The notes: a model not told the origin generated them from the letters alone. A DNA stretch of 21,178 nt from an uncultured bacterium (GCA_903871715.1 CAIQHW010000597.1:1-21178), one strand, 5' to 3'. Shown: positions 6,432-14,012, counted from the first letter of the stretch. Program-made: numbers and translations.

Positions 6432-7427
6432 TTAAATTTTGTTCATTCCAACAATTTCTCTCACACCATTCAAAGTTTTACTGGCGCTTTCTCTTGCTTT
6501 TTCTGCGCCCATTTTCAACACTTTTTCTTGATAAGTTTTATCGTAAATGATGGATTTTATTTTTTCTCTCATCGGGTTGGTGAACAGAATAATATCTTCA
6601 GCTAATTGTTTTTTTAAATCGCCATAGCGAATGTTGCAATTATTATATGCTACTTCAAAATGCGCCACCGTAGCTTCTTGCGATACTAATTTCAGTAGCG
6701 TAAAAATATTTTTTATCGAATCAGGCATTTTAGAATTTGGTTGAGTTGGACCGCTATCTGTAACCGCTTTCATCACTTTTTTACGAATCACTTCTGGCTC
6801 ATCGCGTAAATAAATTCCGTTGCCATCGCTCTTGCCCATTTTGCCTGTACCATCCAAACCTGGCACTGCGATTGGATTTCCACTGAATGTAAATGGAAAA
6901 CATTCAGGGAAGAAATCGTTTTTATACAGATGATTAAAGCGATTGCTAAAATTCCGAGTCATTTCTAAATGCTGCACTTGATCTTTGCCCACAGGCACTT
7001 TGGTGGCTTTGTGAATTAAAATATCTGCCGCCATCAACACAGGATAAGTCAACAAACCTGCATTCACATTTTCATCATGCTTGCGAATTTTATCTTTGAA
7101 GGATGCCACTTTTTCCAACTCGCCTTTGTAAGCAATCATGTTCAATAACAAATATAATTGGGCTATTTCAGGCACATCACTTTGTGCGTATAAAACCACT
7201 TTTTCAGGATCCATTCCACAAGCCAAATAATCTATCAATACCTCATTGGTATTGCGTTTGAAGTCATCGGGCGTTGGGTGTGTAGTTAACGAATGCAAGT
7301 CGGCAATAAAAAAATAACAGTGATAATCTTTATCATCCTGCATTTTTAAAAAATTGCCTACAGCACCAAAATAATTTCCTAAATGCAAGCAACCAGTGCT
7401 GCGAATTCCACTAACAACTGTTTCCAT
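6432..7427 (-). CDS. trpS: Tryptophanyl-tRNA synthetase
   Basis: A 331-residue class Ic cytoplasmic synthetase that charges tRNA(Trp). The HIGH-like motif is GCLHLGNY (residues 12-19) within the typical start METVVSGIRSTG, and the KMSKS loop is present as KMGKS (near 197-201), a known variant. The central ADLHSLTTHP, YPVLMAADILIHKATKVPVGKDQVQHLE and C-terminal LNGVREIVGM segments are characteristic. Length is normal. It is preceded by gldG on the same strand with a 51-base gap. That gap holds a weak TACTTTCA -7-like element (minus strand), so trpS may have its own promoter. It converges on the ABC ATPase gene with no visible terminator. Confidence 0.96.
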   Translation of the reverse strand: METVVSGIRSTGCLHLGNYFGAVGNFLKMQDDKDYHCYFFIADLHSLTTHPTPDDFKRNTNEVLIDYLACGMDPEKVVLYAQSDVPEIAQLYLLLNMIAYKGELEKVASFKDKIRKHDENVNAGLLTYPVLMAADILIHKATKVPVGKDQVQHLEMTRNFSNRFNHLYKNDFFPECFPFTFSGNPIAVPGLDGTGKMGKSDGNGIYLRDEPEVIRKKVMKAVTDSGPTQPNSKMPDSIKNIFTLLKLVSQEATVAHFEVAYNNCNIRYGDLKKQLAEDIILFTNPMREKIKSIIYDKTYQEKVLKMGAEKARESASKTLNGVREIVGMNKI

Positions 7428-7478
7428 CTGATAAAATAATTTGAAAGTAAATTGGTGAAGTAAATTTGGTTTTCAAAA

Positions 7479-9188
7479 TTAATTTTTCACCGAAAACTTT
7501 TTTTCACGTACATAATTGAAGATAATACCAATCAACAAAATCAACACTAATGGGATGAAAATGTTGATAATACGCCATTTGTTAGCTTCTTCTTTCACTT
7601 TTGGATTATCCAACAATCGCAATTTTATTTCTTTTCCTCGAGATTCAATCACACCATTATTATCTATCAAATATTTTACGCAGTTCATCAAAAAGTCCTT
7701 ATTGGCAAAGGTTTGACGAGTGAATGGATAATAACCACATGGATAAGAAATGTCTTTTTTAGAAGTTGGATTTTTAACAATATCGCCATCCGAAACTACG
7801 ATCATTTTATTTTCTTCGCTTTGTGCTCTAAATTTTACCTGCAGCGAATCCATCATGGCAAAGGTTTCTGGAGTTATTCTGCCCACATAAGGCGAACGAA
7901 AATCGCCTTCTAATAAAACAGAAACAATTTGATTAGGCTTGTTAAAATAGCTGGGTTGCAATTGTGCTTTCATCATGCGCAAATCAACACTCACAGGAGA
8001 ATATTGAACCCTGCTGTATTTGGAGCTTTGCAACAAAACAGTTTTACGAATTTCATGATTGCCAACTGTATCCAAACTAGATGGAAATAAAGTTAAAATA
8101 GCATCCAAATTCTTAGCAATCGGATGGCTCGAAGTGTTCATCAACACTGGAAAAAACACCCATGGGAACAATTGATATTGCGGTTCGTTATTCACATATC
8201 CAGTAACCATTGGCAGCGGCGCACAACTATAATCTTCGATAAAATTTTTGTTCAAGCGCACACCATAAGTAAACAGTTGGTCATCTAAATTTAATGGAAA
8301 ATCGGGCGCAATATATTCTTTGCGGCGGCGCAAACTATCAATATCTCCATCCAACGCATCCAGCAACCAGAGCGTCTTTCCGCCATTCATAATAAATTGG
8401 TCAATCTTAAATTTTTCGGGTTCGCTAAATGCAATTGTAGGTTTTATAATCATCAACAAATCAATTTTATCCGCTGGCAATCGCAGCATTTCATTGATGT
8501 TTACGGGTGCTACATCAAAATCTTTAGACAGCGTTTTTATAAAATCCATCATGTAGCCAGGCGGCATCTCTTCATTGCCATCAGCCACAGCTATGCGTTT
8601 GCGCTTATTTTGAATACTTCGTGAAATAGCATCAATCAAATTATACTCTAACAATGCTACCGAATTATTTAATTGTTCTTCGCTGCTTTTGCCCATTTGA
8701 TTATTTAAAATAAAAACTGGAACCTCTTTATCACGGTAGGTTACAAGGCACCAAGGGTAAACGATTTGCTCTTTATAATTATCGTCTGATTGTGTATTTA
8801 ATCGAATTGGATTGATGCCTTTATCTTCTAATTGTTTGCGCAAATCCTTTTGCTGTTGCTCGTTTCGCCCTTCTTTTACATCAATAAATTCATAGCGAAT
8901 TTTTCCTGCGCCTACATGGGAAAACTCTTCTAATATTTCTTGTGTGGAATTTTGCAAACGCCTGAATCCACTGGGATAATCGCCTTTTAAATAACATTTC
9001 ACATACACATAGTCATCCAAATTTTGAAGGATTTTTTTGGTAGAATTAGCTAACGTGTACCGTTTTTCGGCAGTTAAATCTACTCGATAAAAAAACTGTG
9101 TGGCTAATACATTTATTAGCCCCAAACCCAATATTACAGCGGCAATCAACAAGATTGCATTTCTTACTTTTTTATTTCGTTTTACCAT
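7479..9188 (-). CDS. gldG: Gliding-associated ABC transporter auxiliary protein GldG
   Basis: A 569-residue membrane-anchored protein of the GldG / ABC_transp_aux group. It works with the permease GldF and an ATPase (GldA in Flavobacterium) and is linked to gliding motility in many Bacteroidota. A membrane segment follows the start (residues about 12-32) and a second lies near the C-terminus (IINIFIPLVLILLIGIIF, about 541-558), with a large domain outside the membrane between them. That domain starts with RVDLTAEKRYTLANSTKKIL, a typical family opening, and includes RKRIAVADGNEEMPPGYM and MIIKPTIAFSEPEKFKIDQF, resembling family blocks. The start codon overlaps the gldF stop (ATGGTAA, 9188-9182), so the two are translationally coupled. 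Actual gliding cannot be inferred from this gene alone. Confidence 0.92.
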   Translation of the reverse strand: MVKRNKKVRNAILLIAAVILGLGLINVLATQFFYRVDLTAEKRYTLANSTKKILQNLDDYVYVKCYLKGDYPSGFRRLQNSTQEILEEFSHVGAGKIRYEFIDVKEGRNEQQQKDLRKQLEDKGINPIRLNTQSDDNYKEQIVYPWCLVTYRDKEVPVFILNNQMGKSSEEQLNNSVALLEYNLIDAISRSIQNKRKRIAVADGNEEMPPGYMMDFIKTLSKDFDVAPVNINEMLRLPADKIDLLMIIKPTIAFSEPEKFKIDQFIMNGGKTLWLLDALDGDIDSLRRRKEYIAPDFPLNLDDQLFTYGVRLNKNFIEDYSCAPLPMVTGYVNNEPQYQLFPWVFFPVLMNTSSHPIAKNLDAILTLFPSSLDTVGNHEIRKTVLLQSSKYSRVQYSPVSVDLRMMKAQLQPSYFNKPNQIVSVLLEGDFRSPYVGRITPETFAMMDSLQVKFRAQSEENKMIVVSDGDIVKNPTSKKDISYPCGYYPFTRQTFANKDFLMNCVKYLIDNNGVIESRGKEIKLRLLDNPKVKEEANKWRIINIFIPLVLILLIGIIFNYVREKKFSVKN

Positions 9189-9916
9189 TTTCTTGATTGC
9201 AAAACTGTTTTTGTGCTAAATAAAAATATGCTGATAATGGACAAAAAATAAATCACATCGCGGCTGTCAATCACGCCATAACTCACCGCATTGTAATGTT
9301 CATTGATGCCAATTTCTTGCACATAATAATCTGATTTTCCAAAAATGCCGGGCAACATGCTTACGTAATCAAAACATTTATAAAAGATGAAACACAGGCT
9401 CACAGCGGTGATGAAGGCAACCACTTGATTGGAAGTGATAGACGATGCAAAAATTCCGATGGCAGTAAACGTTGCACCCAACATAATTAATCCAAAATAA
9501 GAACCTAGAATCTCGCCATGGTCAACATTTCCAACAGGATTGGCTAATTGATAAATGCTGTAATAATAAATTAAAGTGGGCAACAAACTGATGATGAAAA
9601 GTGAAACGGCGGCAAAATATTTTCCGCCAATAATTTGCCAATCGGTTAATGGTCGAGTGGTTAATAATTCCATCGTGCCATTTTTATTTTCTTCGGCAAT
9701 TAGGCGCATGGTGATGGCAGGTATTAAAAACAACAAAATCATGGGAGCATCATCAAATAAGGTGTTCAGCGTTGCGAAGCCCGAATTTAAAACACTATTT
9801 TCTACAGGAAAAAGCCACACAAAAATGCCCAACGCAATTAAAAAAACACCCATCGTAATATAGCCGATAAGCGAACTGAAAAACAACGTGATTTCTTTTC
9901 TATAAACTGCAAACAT
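9182..9916 (-). CDS. gldF: Gliding-associated ABC transporter permease GldF
   Basis: A 244-residue ABC-2 type inner-membrane permease, the partner of GldG. The start MFAVYRKEITLFFSSLIGYI is the family N-terminus. About six hydrophobic segments follow, including one just after the N-terminus, MILLFLIPAITMRLIAEE in the middle and FLSIISIFLFSTK at the end. The motif AEENKNGTMELLTTRPLTDWQIIGGKY is the usual ABC-2 coupling region. The frame extends upstream to ATG 9997, but that adds 27 unrelated basic residues. A perfect TAnnTTTG promoter element lies inside that extension, 29 bases before ATG 9916, which strongly supports the shorter protein. gldE ends 87 bases upstream. No gldA ATPase is in the window. 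Confidence 0.92.
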   Translation of the reverse strand: MFAVYRKEITLFFSSLIGYITMGVFLIALGIFVWLFPVENSVLNSGFATLNTLFDDAPMILLFLIPAITMRLIAEENKNGTMELLTTRPLTDWQIIGGKYFAAVSLFIISLLPTLIYYYSIYQLANPVGNVDHGEILGSYFGLIMLGATFTAIGIFASSITSNQVVAFITAVSLCFIFYKCFDYVSMLPGIFGKSDYYVQEIGINEHYNAVSYGVIDSRDVIYFLSIISIFLFSTKTVLQSRKW

Positions 9917-9945
9917 GATTTTTTTTGAGCTATTTTTTTTAACAA

Positions 9946-9953
9946 CAAAGATA
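9946..9953 (-). promoter_or_regulatory. Promoter -7 element of gldF-gldG
   Basis: The minus strand reads TATCTTTG, a perfect TAnnTTTG element, between the gldE stop and the gldF start. Transcription would begin roughly 20-25 bases before ATG 9916. This suggests that gldFG can be expressed independently of gldE. The -33 position is not clearly conserved. Confidence 0.6.
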
Positions 9954-10003
9954 ATCGGAAACAAAAAGCGAATCAGTTTTTTAATTTTTAAAAACAAAAA
10001 ACA

Positions 10004-11341
10004 TCACGCAGGCAACACTTCGGTTTTGATTTTTGCAATGCGCATTCGGTTCATTTGTTGCACCGTAAACTTAAATTTTTTGTAAGAGATGGTTTCGTTG
10101 ATGTGTGGAATTTTTCCAAACAATTCCAACAGCAAACCAGCCACCGTATCGCTTTCGCCCTTTACTTCATCAAAAAATTCGGTAGGAATATTTAAAATGC
10201 GGCACACATCATTCAACAACAATTTGCCTTCAAACACAAAAGTATTGTCGTTTATTTTTTGGTAATTAAATTCATCGCTTTCATCAAATTCATCTTTGAT
10301 ATCGCCAATGATTTCTTCCATAATATCTTCCAAAGTAACCAACCCAACTGTACCACCATACTCATTTACAACAATTGCTAAATGATTTCGCAACTCTTTA
10401 AATTCTTTTAAAAGGTCGTCAATTTTTTTATGCTCGGGCACAAAAAATGGCGCACGAATTAATTCGTGCCAATTAAAACTATCAGGCTTGTTCAAATGTT
10501 CCAACAAATCTTTGGTGTATAAAATGCCTTTGATGCGGTCAATTTCTTCTTGAAAAATTGGAATCCGCGAATAGCCTACTTCGTTTACAAACCGCATCAA
10601 CTCTGCAAAATTGAATGAATAATCGGCTGCTACAATATCGGGTCGAGCCTTCATAATTTGTTTAACAGAGATAGTTCCAAATTTTGCAATGCCTTTTAAA
10701 ATATTCATTTCTTGGCTCGAAGTTTTATCATGCAAAGCCAAGTCGATGGCGTGATTGATTTCTTCGGTATCAATTTCACCACTTTTTTTGCTCAATAATT
10801 TTTGCTCGATAATGTTGGTAAACGAAATTAAAATGAAGCTTAATGGCGAAAATAATTTGGTTAAAAATTGCAACGGCGCCACCATAAATAAACTTACTCT
10901 CACATTTTTTTGCGAAGCATAAATTTTTGGCAACACTTCGCCAAATAGCACCAGTACAAAGGTTACAGCGATTATCTCAATTAAAAATTTTACAAAAGCA
11001 GAAAAATTATACAAGTTGATAATGGCATAAGTGCAAATCACAATGCCAATATTTACAAAGCTATTTCCAATTAAAATAGTAGCTAATAATTTTCGTGGAT
11101 GTTCCAGCAACACAATAATTTGATGCGCTGTGTTGCTATATTTTTTTCGCAACAAAGTCAACTCTTTTGTAGTCAGCGAAAAGAAAGCCACTTCGGCGCC
11201 AGCCATCAAAGCACTGCAAACGAGTAAAACAAAAATGATAGTGGAATAAAGGAAAAGTGCAGTGTGGTCGCTGGTTTTGGCTGTGGGCAACACAGCCATT
11301 AAAGCTGAAAAATAATTGGCAGACGGAGGATGTGTATCCAA
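10004..11341 (-). CDS. gldE: Gliding-associated CNNM/CorC-type membrane protein GldE
   Basis: A 445-residue protein of the CNNM/HlyC-CorC family. The DUF21 membrane domain spans roughly residues 30-190 with four hydrophobic segments, starting with YSTIIFVLLVCSALMAGAEV. A CBS-domain pair follows (about 210-340, including ARPDIVAADYSFNFAELM and HLAIVVNEYGGTVGLVTLED) and then a C-terminal CorC_HlyC domain (about 355-440). General relatives act in Mg2+/cation handling. The adjacency ssb-gldE is the arrangement known from Flavobacterium, and gldFG follow here, which supports the GldE name. gldD, usually next to gldE, is missing. The start is TTG 11341, giving MDTHPPS, which resembles GldE N-termini; ATG 11299 is a possible alternative. 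A strong terminator sits only 20 bases upstream. Confidence 0.9.
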   Translation of the reverse strand: MDTHPPSANYFSALMAVLPTAKTSDHTALFLYSTIIFVLLVCSALMAGAEVAFFSLTTKELTLLRKKYSNTAHQIIVLLEHPRKLLATILIGNSFVNIGIVICTYAIINLYNFSAFVKFLIEIIAVTFVLVLFGEVLPKIYASQKNVRVSLFMVAPLQFLTKLFSPLSFILISFTNIIEQKLLSKKSGEIDTEEINHAIDLALHDKTSSQEMNILKGIAKFGTISVKQIMKARPDIVAADYSFNFAELMRFVNEVGYSRIPIFQEEIDRIKGILYTKDLLEHLNKPDSFNWHELIRAPFFVPEHKKIDDLLKEFKELRNHLAIVVNEYGGTVGLVTLEDIMEEIIGDIKDEFDESDEFNYQKINDNTFVFEGKLLLNDVCRILNIPTEFFDEVKGESDTVAGLLLELFGKIPHINETISYKKFKFTVQQMNRMRIAKIKTEVLPA

Positions 11342-11361
11342 AATAAGTTTGGTTTCGTTAG

Positions 11362-11400
11362 AAAAAAAAGAGTTGGAAAATTTTGCAATCTTCCAACTCT
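11362..11400 (-). terminator. Intrinsic terminator between ssb and gldE
   Basis: On the minus strand a perfect 10-bp stem, AGAGTTGGAA (11400-11391) with TTCCAACTCT (11378-11369), encloses a 12-base loop and is followed directly by eight T (11369-11362). It begins 29 bases after the ssb stop and its T-run ends 20 bases before the gldE start, so it separates two genes usually thought to be linked. Confidence 0.88.
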
Positions 11401-11429
11401 CACAAAGTTAAAAATAATTCTGACAAAAA

Positions 11430-11891
11430 TTAAAATGGTAAATCATCGGCTGGCGCATCACTGTTCATCATGCTTTCAGCAGGTGATGATGAATTTGCTG
11501 GCGCTGAATTTTGATTATTGTTGGCTTGATAGCCACCACCCGAATTATTGCCACCTTCTTTGCTACTTAACATATTCATGTTGTCGGCTACAATTTCAGT
11601 GATGTATTTTTTCTGTCCGCTTTGAGCATCATCCCAACTTCTGCTTTTAATTTTTCCTTCCAAATAAACCGCCGTTCCTTTTCTCAAATATTTTTGAGCA
11701 ATGTCTGCCAATGCTCCCCACATCACAATGTTGTGCCATTCGGTCTGTTCTTGTTTTTGCCCAGATTTGTCTTTGTATGATTCTGTTGTTGCCAAGGTGA
11801 ATTTGCATTTCATGTTTCCACCTTCAAATGTTTGCATTTCAGGGTCTTTGCCCAAATGCCCAATAAGGATTACTTTGTTTACGCCTCTCAT
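11430..11891 (-). CDS. ssb: Single-stranded DNA-binding protein
   Basis: A 153-residue cytoplasmic SSB that coats single-stranded DNA in replication, repair and recombination. The OB fold covers residues 1-110 and begins MRGVNKVILIGHLGKDPEMQ. TEWHNIVMWGALADIAQKYL and GTAVYLEGKIKSRSWDD are typical internal blocks. A flexible linker rich in Asn, Gly, Ser and Gln follows. The protein ends in DDLPF, the acidic tip that recruits repair and replication proteins. Length is normal. A candidate promoter (minus strand TATCTTTA) lies about 45 bases upstream, and the gene is closed by a strong terminator, so it looks like a single-gene unit between the sigma module and gldE. Confidence 0.96.
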   Translation of the reverse strand: MRGVNKVILIGHLGKDPEMQTFEGGNMKCKFTLATTESYKDKSGQKQEQTEWHNIVMWGALADIAQKYLRKGTAVYLEGKIKSRSWDDAQSGQKKYITEIVADNMNMLSSKEGGNNSGGGYQANNNQNSAPANSSSPAESMMNSDAPADDLPF

Positions 11892-11926
11892 GATAATAAT
11901 TGTTTAGTAGTTAATAATTAAAAATT

Positions 11927-11934
11927 GGAAAATA
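11927..11934 (-). promoter_or_regulatory. Candidate -7 element of ssb
   Basis: The minus strand reads TATCTTTA, one base off TAnnTTTG, with TTTG 17 bases upstream as a fitting -33 element. The implied transcript would start about 40 bases before the ssb ATG. The position is good to within a base or two. Confidence 0.45.
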
Positions 11935-11942
11935 AAGATACA

Positions 11943-11983
11943 AGAATTTTAAATTTTCAAAAATATTTTTGAAAATAAATTCT
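11943..11983. repeat. Long AT-rich palindrome upstream of ssb
   Basis: A perfect 24-base palindrome (11953-11976, centre CAAAAATATTTTTG) is extended by AGAATTT at 11943-11949 and AAATTCT at 11977-11983, with a three-base bulge on one side. It lies between the stop of the LTxxQ-like gene (11994) and ssb, and overlaps the candidate ssb -33 element. It lacks the G+C content of a normal terminator, so an operator or a cruciform-prone site is equally possible. Confidence 0.5.
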
Positions 11984-11993
11984 AAAACGAGGC

Positions 11994-12458
11994 TTAATTC
12001 TGATTTTGCAATTCTTTCAAACGCTGCACCAGATATAGTGTCCACTGACGTTCGGCTCTGTAAAGTTTCACAATTTTTTTGGTAGGAATCACTTTTTTAA
12101 ACTCGGTGTAATATTTTTTCTTCAAATCCAATTCGTGTTGCTCCATGTTAAAACCTTCTAAAATTGCTTTTTCAATTTCAGCATCGCCGGTGTTTTCAAA
12201 GTTTTTTTTAGTGTCGTGTAACAAATCTTTTTTGTCCTGCCTTGTGGCTTCCAACTCCTTTCTGTATTGATTATACACAGGCCAAAAGGTTTGCGATTCG
12301 GCGGCAGTTAAGTCCATTTTTTTTGTTAAAAATGCTACTTTTTCGGCTTCAATTTTTTCTTTCACGTTGCCGTTTATTTCATCTTGAGCAAAAGAAATTT
12401 TGCAAAATGAAATTGCTACAACAAATAAAAGGACTAATATTTTTTTCAGTTTTTTCAA
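11994..12458 (-). CDS. Exported LTxxQ/Spy-like periplasmic protein
   Basis: A 154-residue protein with a clear signal peptide (MKKLKKILVLLFVVAISFCK, cleavage near SFA-QDE). The mature part is all-helical and highly charged. The segment KKMDLTAAESQTFWPVYNQY resembles the LTxxQ-type motif of Spy/CpxP/CnrX-like periplasmic helical proteins, though the final position differs and the resemblance is weak. Two long amphipathic helices follow, around residues 55-80 and 95-150, ending WTLYLVQRLKELQNQN. It is the third gene of a sigma factor, membrane protein, periplasmic protein series, with 46 bases between it and the gene before. From the context I infer a role in sensing or buffering envelope stress. 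No ligand or chaperone activity can be shown from sequence. Confidence 0.72.
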   Translation of the reverse strand: MKKLKKILVLLFVVAISFCKISFAQDEINGNVKEKIEAEKVAFLTKKMDLTAAESQTFWPVYNQYRKELEATRQDKKDLLHDTKKNFENTGDAEIEKAILEGFNMEQHELDLKKKYYTEFKKVIPTKKIVKLYRAERQWTLYLVQRLKELQNQN

Positions 12459-12504
12459 CTACTTCTTTATAAACTTTAAAAAATGACAAACATTATACAC
12501 TCCA

Positions 12505-13401
12505 TCAAATGGCATCATTCAAAGTTGATTCATCCACTTCGTTTTCTAAATATTCTTTCAATTGCTTTTTTTCTTTTTCGGCTTTTGTTGGGGCTGAAAT
12601 AGGCTTCGAAACTGGTGTTTCCGTCATTTGCAACTCATCCACATCTTCCGAATTGTTTTGCAAATATGCTTTAATTTCTTGAGCAGTTAGTGGCGCACTA
12701 TCCACCGATTTTGGTTGATTAGTAAAAATTGCAACACCCACCAAAAACGCAGCCACCGAAGCCGCTGCTGCAAATTTGAAAGTAGTTTGATTAAACCACG
12801 AAATTATTTTTCCTTTTTCTTTCGATTCATTTTTTGCAGCCGCTAAAATTTGCGCAGCATTATGTTCAAAATAATTTTCAGGAGCGTTGAAATGATTGAT
12901 TTTACTGCATTCTAATGCATCTTCATCCCCACCCACTAATTTTGTTTGCGCTAAAATTGTATCAGATAAATTTTCAAAATAATTTTCAGGAACGCCGAAA
13001 TGGTTGATTTTGCTGTATCCTAAATCATTTTCTTCTTCACCAATCAATTTTGTTTGTGCTAAAATAGTATCGGGTAGTTTTTCAAAATAATTTTCAGGTA
13101 CTTCAAAGTGGTTGATTTTGCTCGATAAATTCAATTCGTCAGTTGATTCATTTGCTTTTGCAATGGCAACAATATTTTTGGCAAAATTTTCAAAATAATT
13201 TTCCGAAACCTCAAAGTGATTGATTTTGCTGCATTCCAAAGAGTTTTCATTTTCGTCAAAAGTTTTTGCTTTTTGCAAAATCACTTCTGCCAAATTTTCA
13301 AAATAATTTTCAGGTACTTTAAAAGCATTGCCATTGCTCATTTCAGCAACTGTGGTTGAAATTTCTTTTAACTCTTTCTGTATGGAATCCCTTGTGTTCA
13401 T
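12505..13401 (-). CDS. Single-pass membrane protein with five 36-residue repeats, putative anti-sigma factor
   Basis: A 298-residue protein with no signal peptide and one membrane segment (about residues 208-227, FKFAAAASVAAFLVGVAIF). The N-terminal part, presumably cytoplasmic, carries five copies of a unit with the core F-x-V/A-P/S-ENYFE, whose Phe falls at residues 27, 63, 99, 135 and 171, exactly 36 apart. The linker SKINHF is shared by copies 2-5. The C-terminal part (228-298) holds two related pieces, IKAYLQNNSEDVDE and LKEYLENEVDEST. It lies 65 bases after an ECF sigma gene, the usual place for an anti-sigma factor, and single FxVPxxYF motifs are common in such Bacteroidota proteins as far as I recall. 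It has no recognisable zinc-binding anti-sigma motif (HxxxCxxC). Its role is therefore inferred from context, and binding of sigma by the repeats is a hypothesis. Confidence 0.7.
   Translation of the reverse strand: MNTRDSIQKELKEISTTVAEMSNGNAFKVPENYFENLAEVILQKAKTFDENENSLECSKINHFEVSENYFENFAKNIVAIAKANESTDELNLSSKINHFEVPENYFEKLPDTILAQTKLIGEEENDLGYSKINHFGVPENYFENLSDTILAQTKLVGGDEDALECSKINHFNAPENYFEHNAAQILAAAKNESKEKGKIISWFNQTTFKFAAAASVAAFLVGVAIFTNQPKSVDSAPLTAQEIKAYLQNNSEDVDELQMTETPVSKPISAPTKAEKEKKQLKEYLENEVDESTLNDAI
12832..13323 (-). repeat. Five in-frame 108-bp tandem repeats
   Basis: The 15-base word TTCAAAATAATTTTC (plus strand; encodes ENYFE) occurs without change at 12865, 12973, 13081, 13189 and 13297, each exactly 108 bases apart. 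Sequence between the anchors has diverged most in the outer copies, while copies 3 and 4 (counting from the N-terminus) are closest, for example both carry DTILAQTKL. The array lies wholly within the putative anti-sigma gene. Confidence 0.95.
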
Positions 13402-13466
13402 TTCTATTTTTATCCGTTCTCTATGACTATTTTTTTGTTTAAAAGTTTAATTTTTATTTTCAAAAA

Positions 13467-14012
13467 TCAAGCATCATTTCCTCTTACAAACGTCTCAATT
13501 TTTTTTACTGCATGATGATAGCTGGCTTTCAGCGCACCTTCGCTGGTGCCCAACACACGGCTCATTTCTTCATACGGCATTTCATCATAATAGCGCAAAT
13601 TAAACACAGCACGTTGTTTGTCGGGTAATGTTAAAATAGCTTGCTGCAATTGCATTTCAATTTTGTTGCCATCAAAATATTTATCGCTGTGCAATTTGTT
13701 GGATAAATTATTTTGAACATCGTCTAACGAATGCGCAAATTTCTTTTGTTTTTGTGCCAAAAAAGTAAAACTTTCGTTGGTGGCAATGCGATACAACCAA
13801 GTGTAGAGCTGGCTTTCTTCACGAAAAGTATCCAAACCTTTCCATGCTTTTATAAACGCATTTTGCAACACATCATTCGTATCATCATGGTCAATGACCA
13901 TCCGGCGGATGTGATAATAAAGCCGTTGCTGATATTTTATAACCAACGCCTTAAAAGCACTGTCGCGGCTTTCAACAATTTTATACTTCGATAAAATTTC
14001 TTCGTCGGTCAT
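13467..14012 (-). CDS. ECF-type RNA polymerase sigma factor
   Basis: A 181-residue sigma-70 family factor with only regions 2 and 4. Region 2 includes HDDTNDVLQNAFIKAWKGL and SQLYTWLYRIATNES (about residues 40-85), which contact core polymerase and the -10 element. Region 4 includes LPDKQRAVFNLRYYDEMPYE and the helix-turn-helix MSRVLGTSEGALKASYHHAV (about 130-172). Regions 2 and 4 are joined by a linker of about 40 residues. It leads a three-gene minus-strand set with the repeat-bearing membrane protein and the LTxxQ-like exported protein. That suggests a membrane-controlled regulator responding to an envelope signal. Its target promoter is unknown. The leader holds repeated TTGA and TGCTCAAT words but no clear consensus promoter. 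Confidence 0.93.
   Translation of the reverse strand: MTDEEILSKYKIVESRDSAFKALVIKYQQRLYYHIRRMVIDHDDTNDVLQNAFIKAWKGLDTFREESQLYTWLYRIATNESFTFLAQKQKKFAHSLDDVQNNLSNKLHSDKYFDGNKIEMQLQQAILTLPDKQRAVFNLRYYDEMPYEEMSRVLGTSEGALKASYHHAVKKIETFVRGNDA

Noticed and set aside
12832..13323. Regularly spaced repeats that could suggest a CRISPR array
   Set aside because: The spacing (108 bases) and the conserved word fall in frame within one intact gene and encode a repeated protein motif; there are no unique spacers.
12505..13401. Zinc-binding anti-sigma (ZAS) classification
   Set aside because: The few cysteines do not form an HxxxCxxC motif, so only a context-based anti-sigma suggestion is kept.
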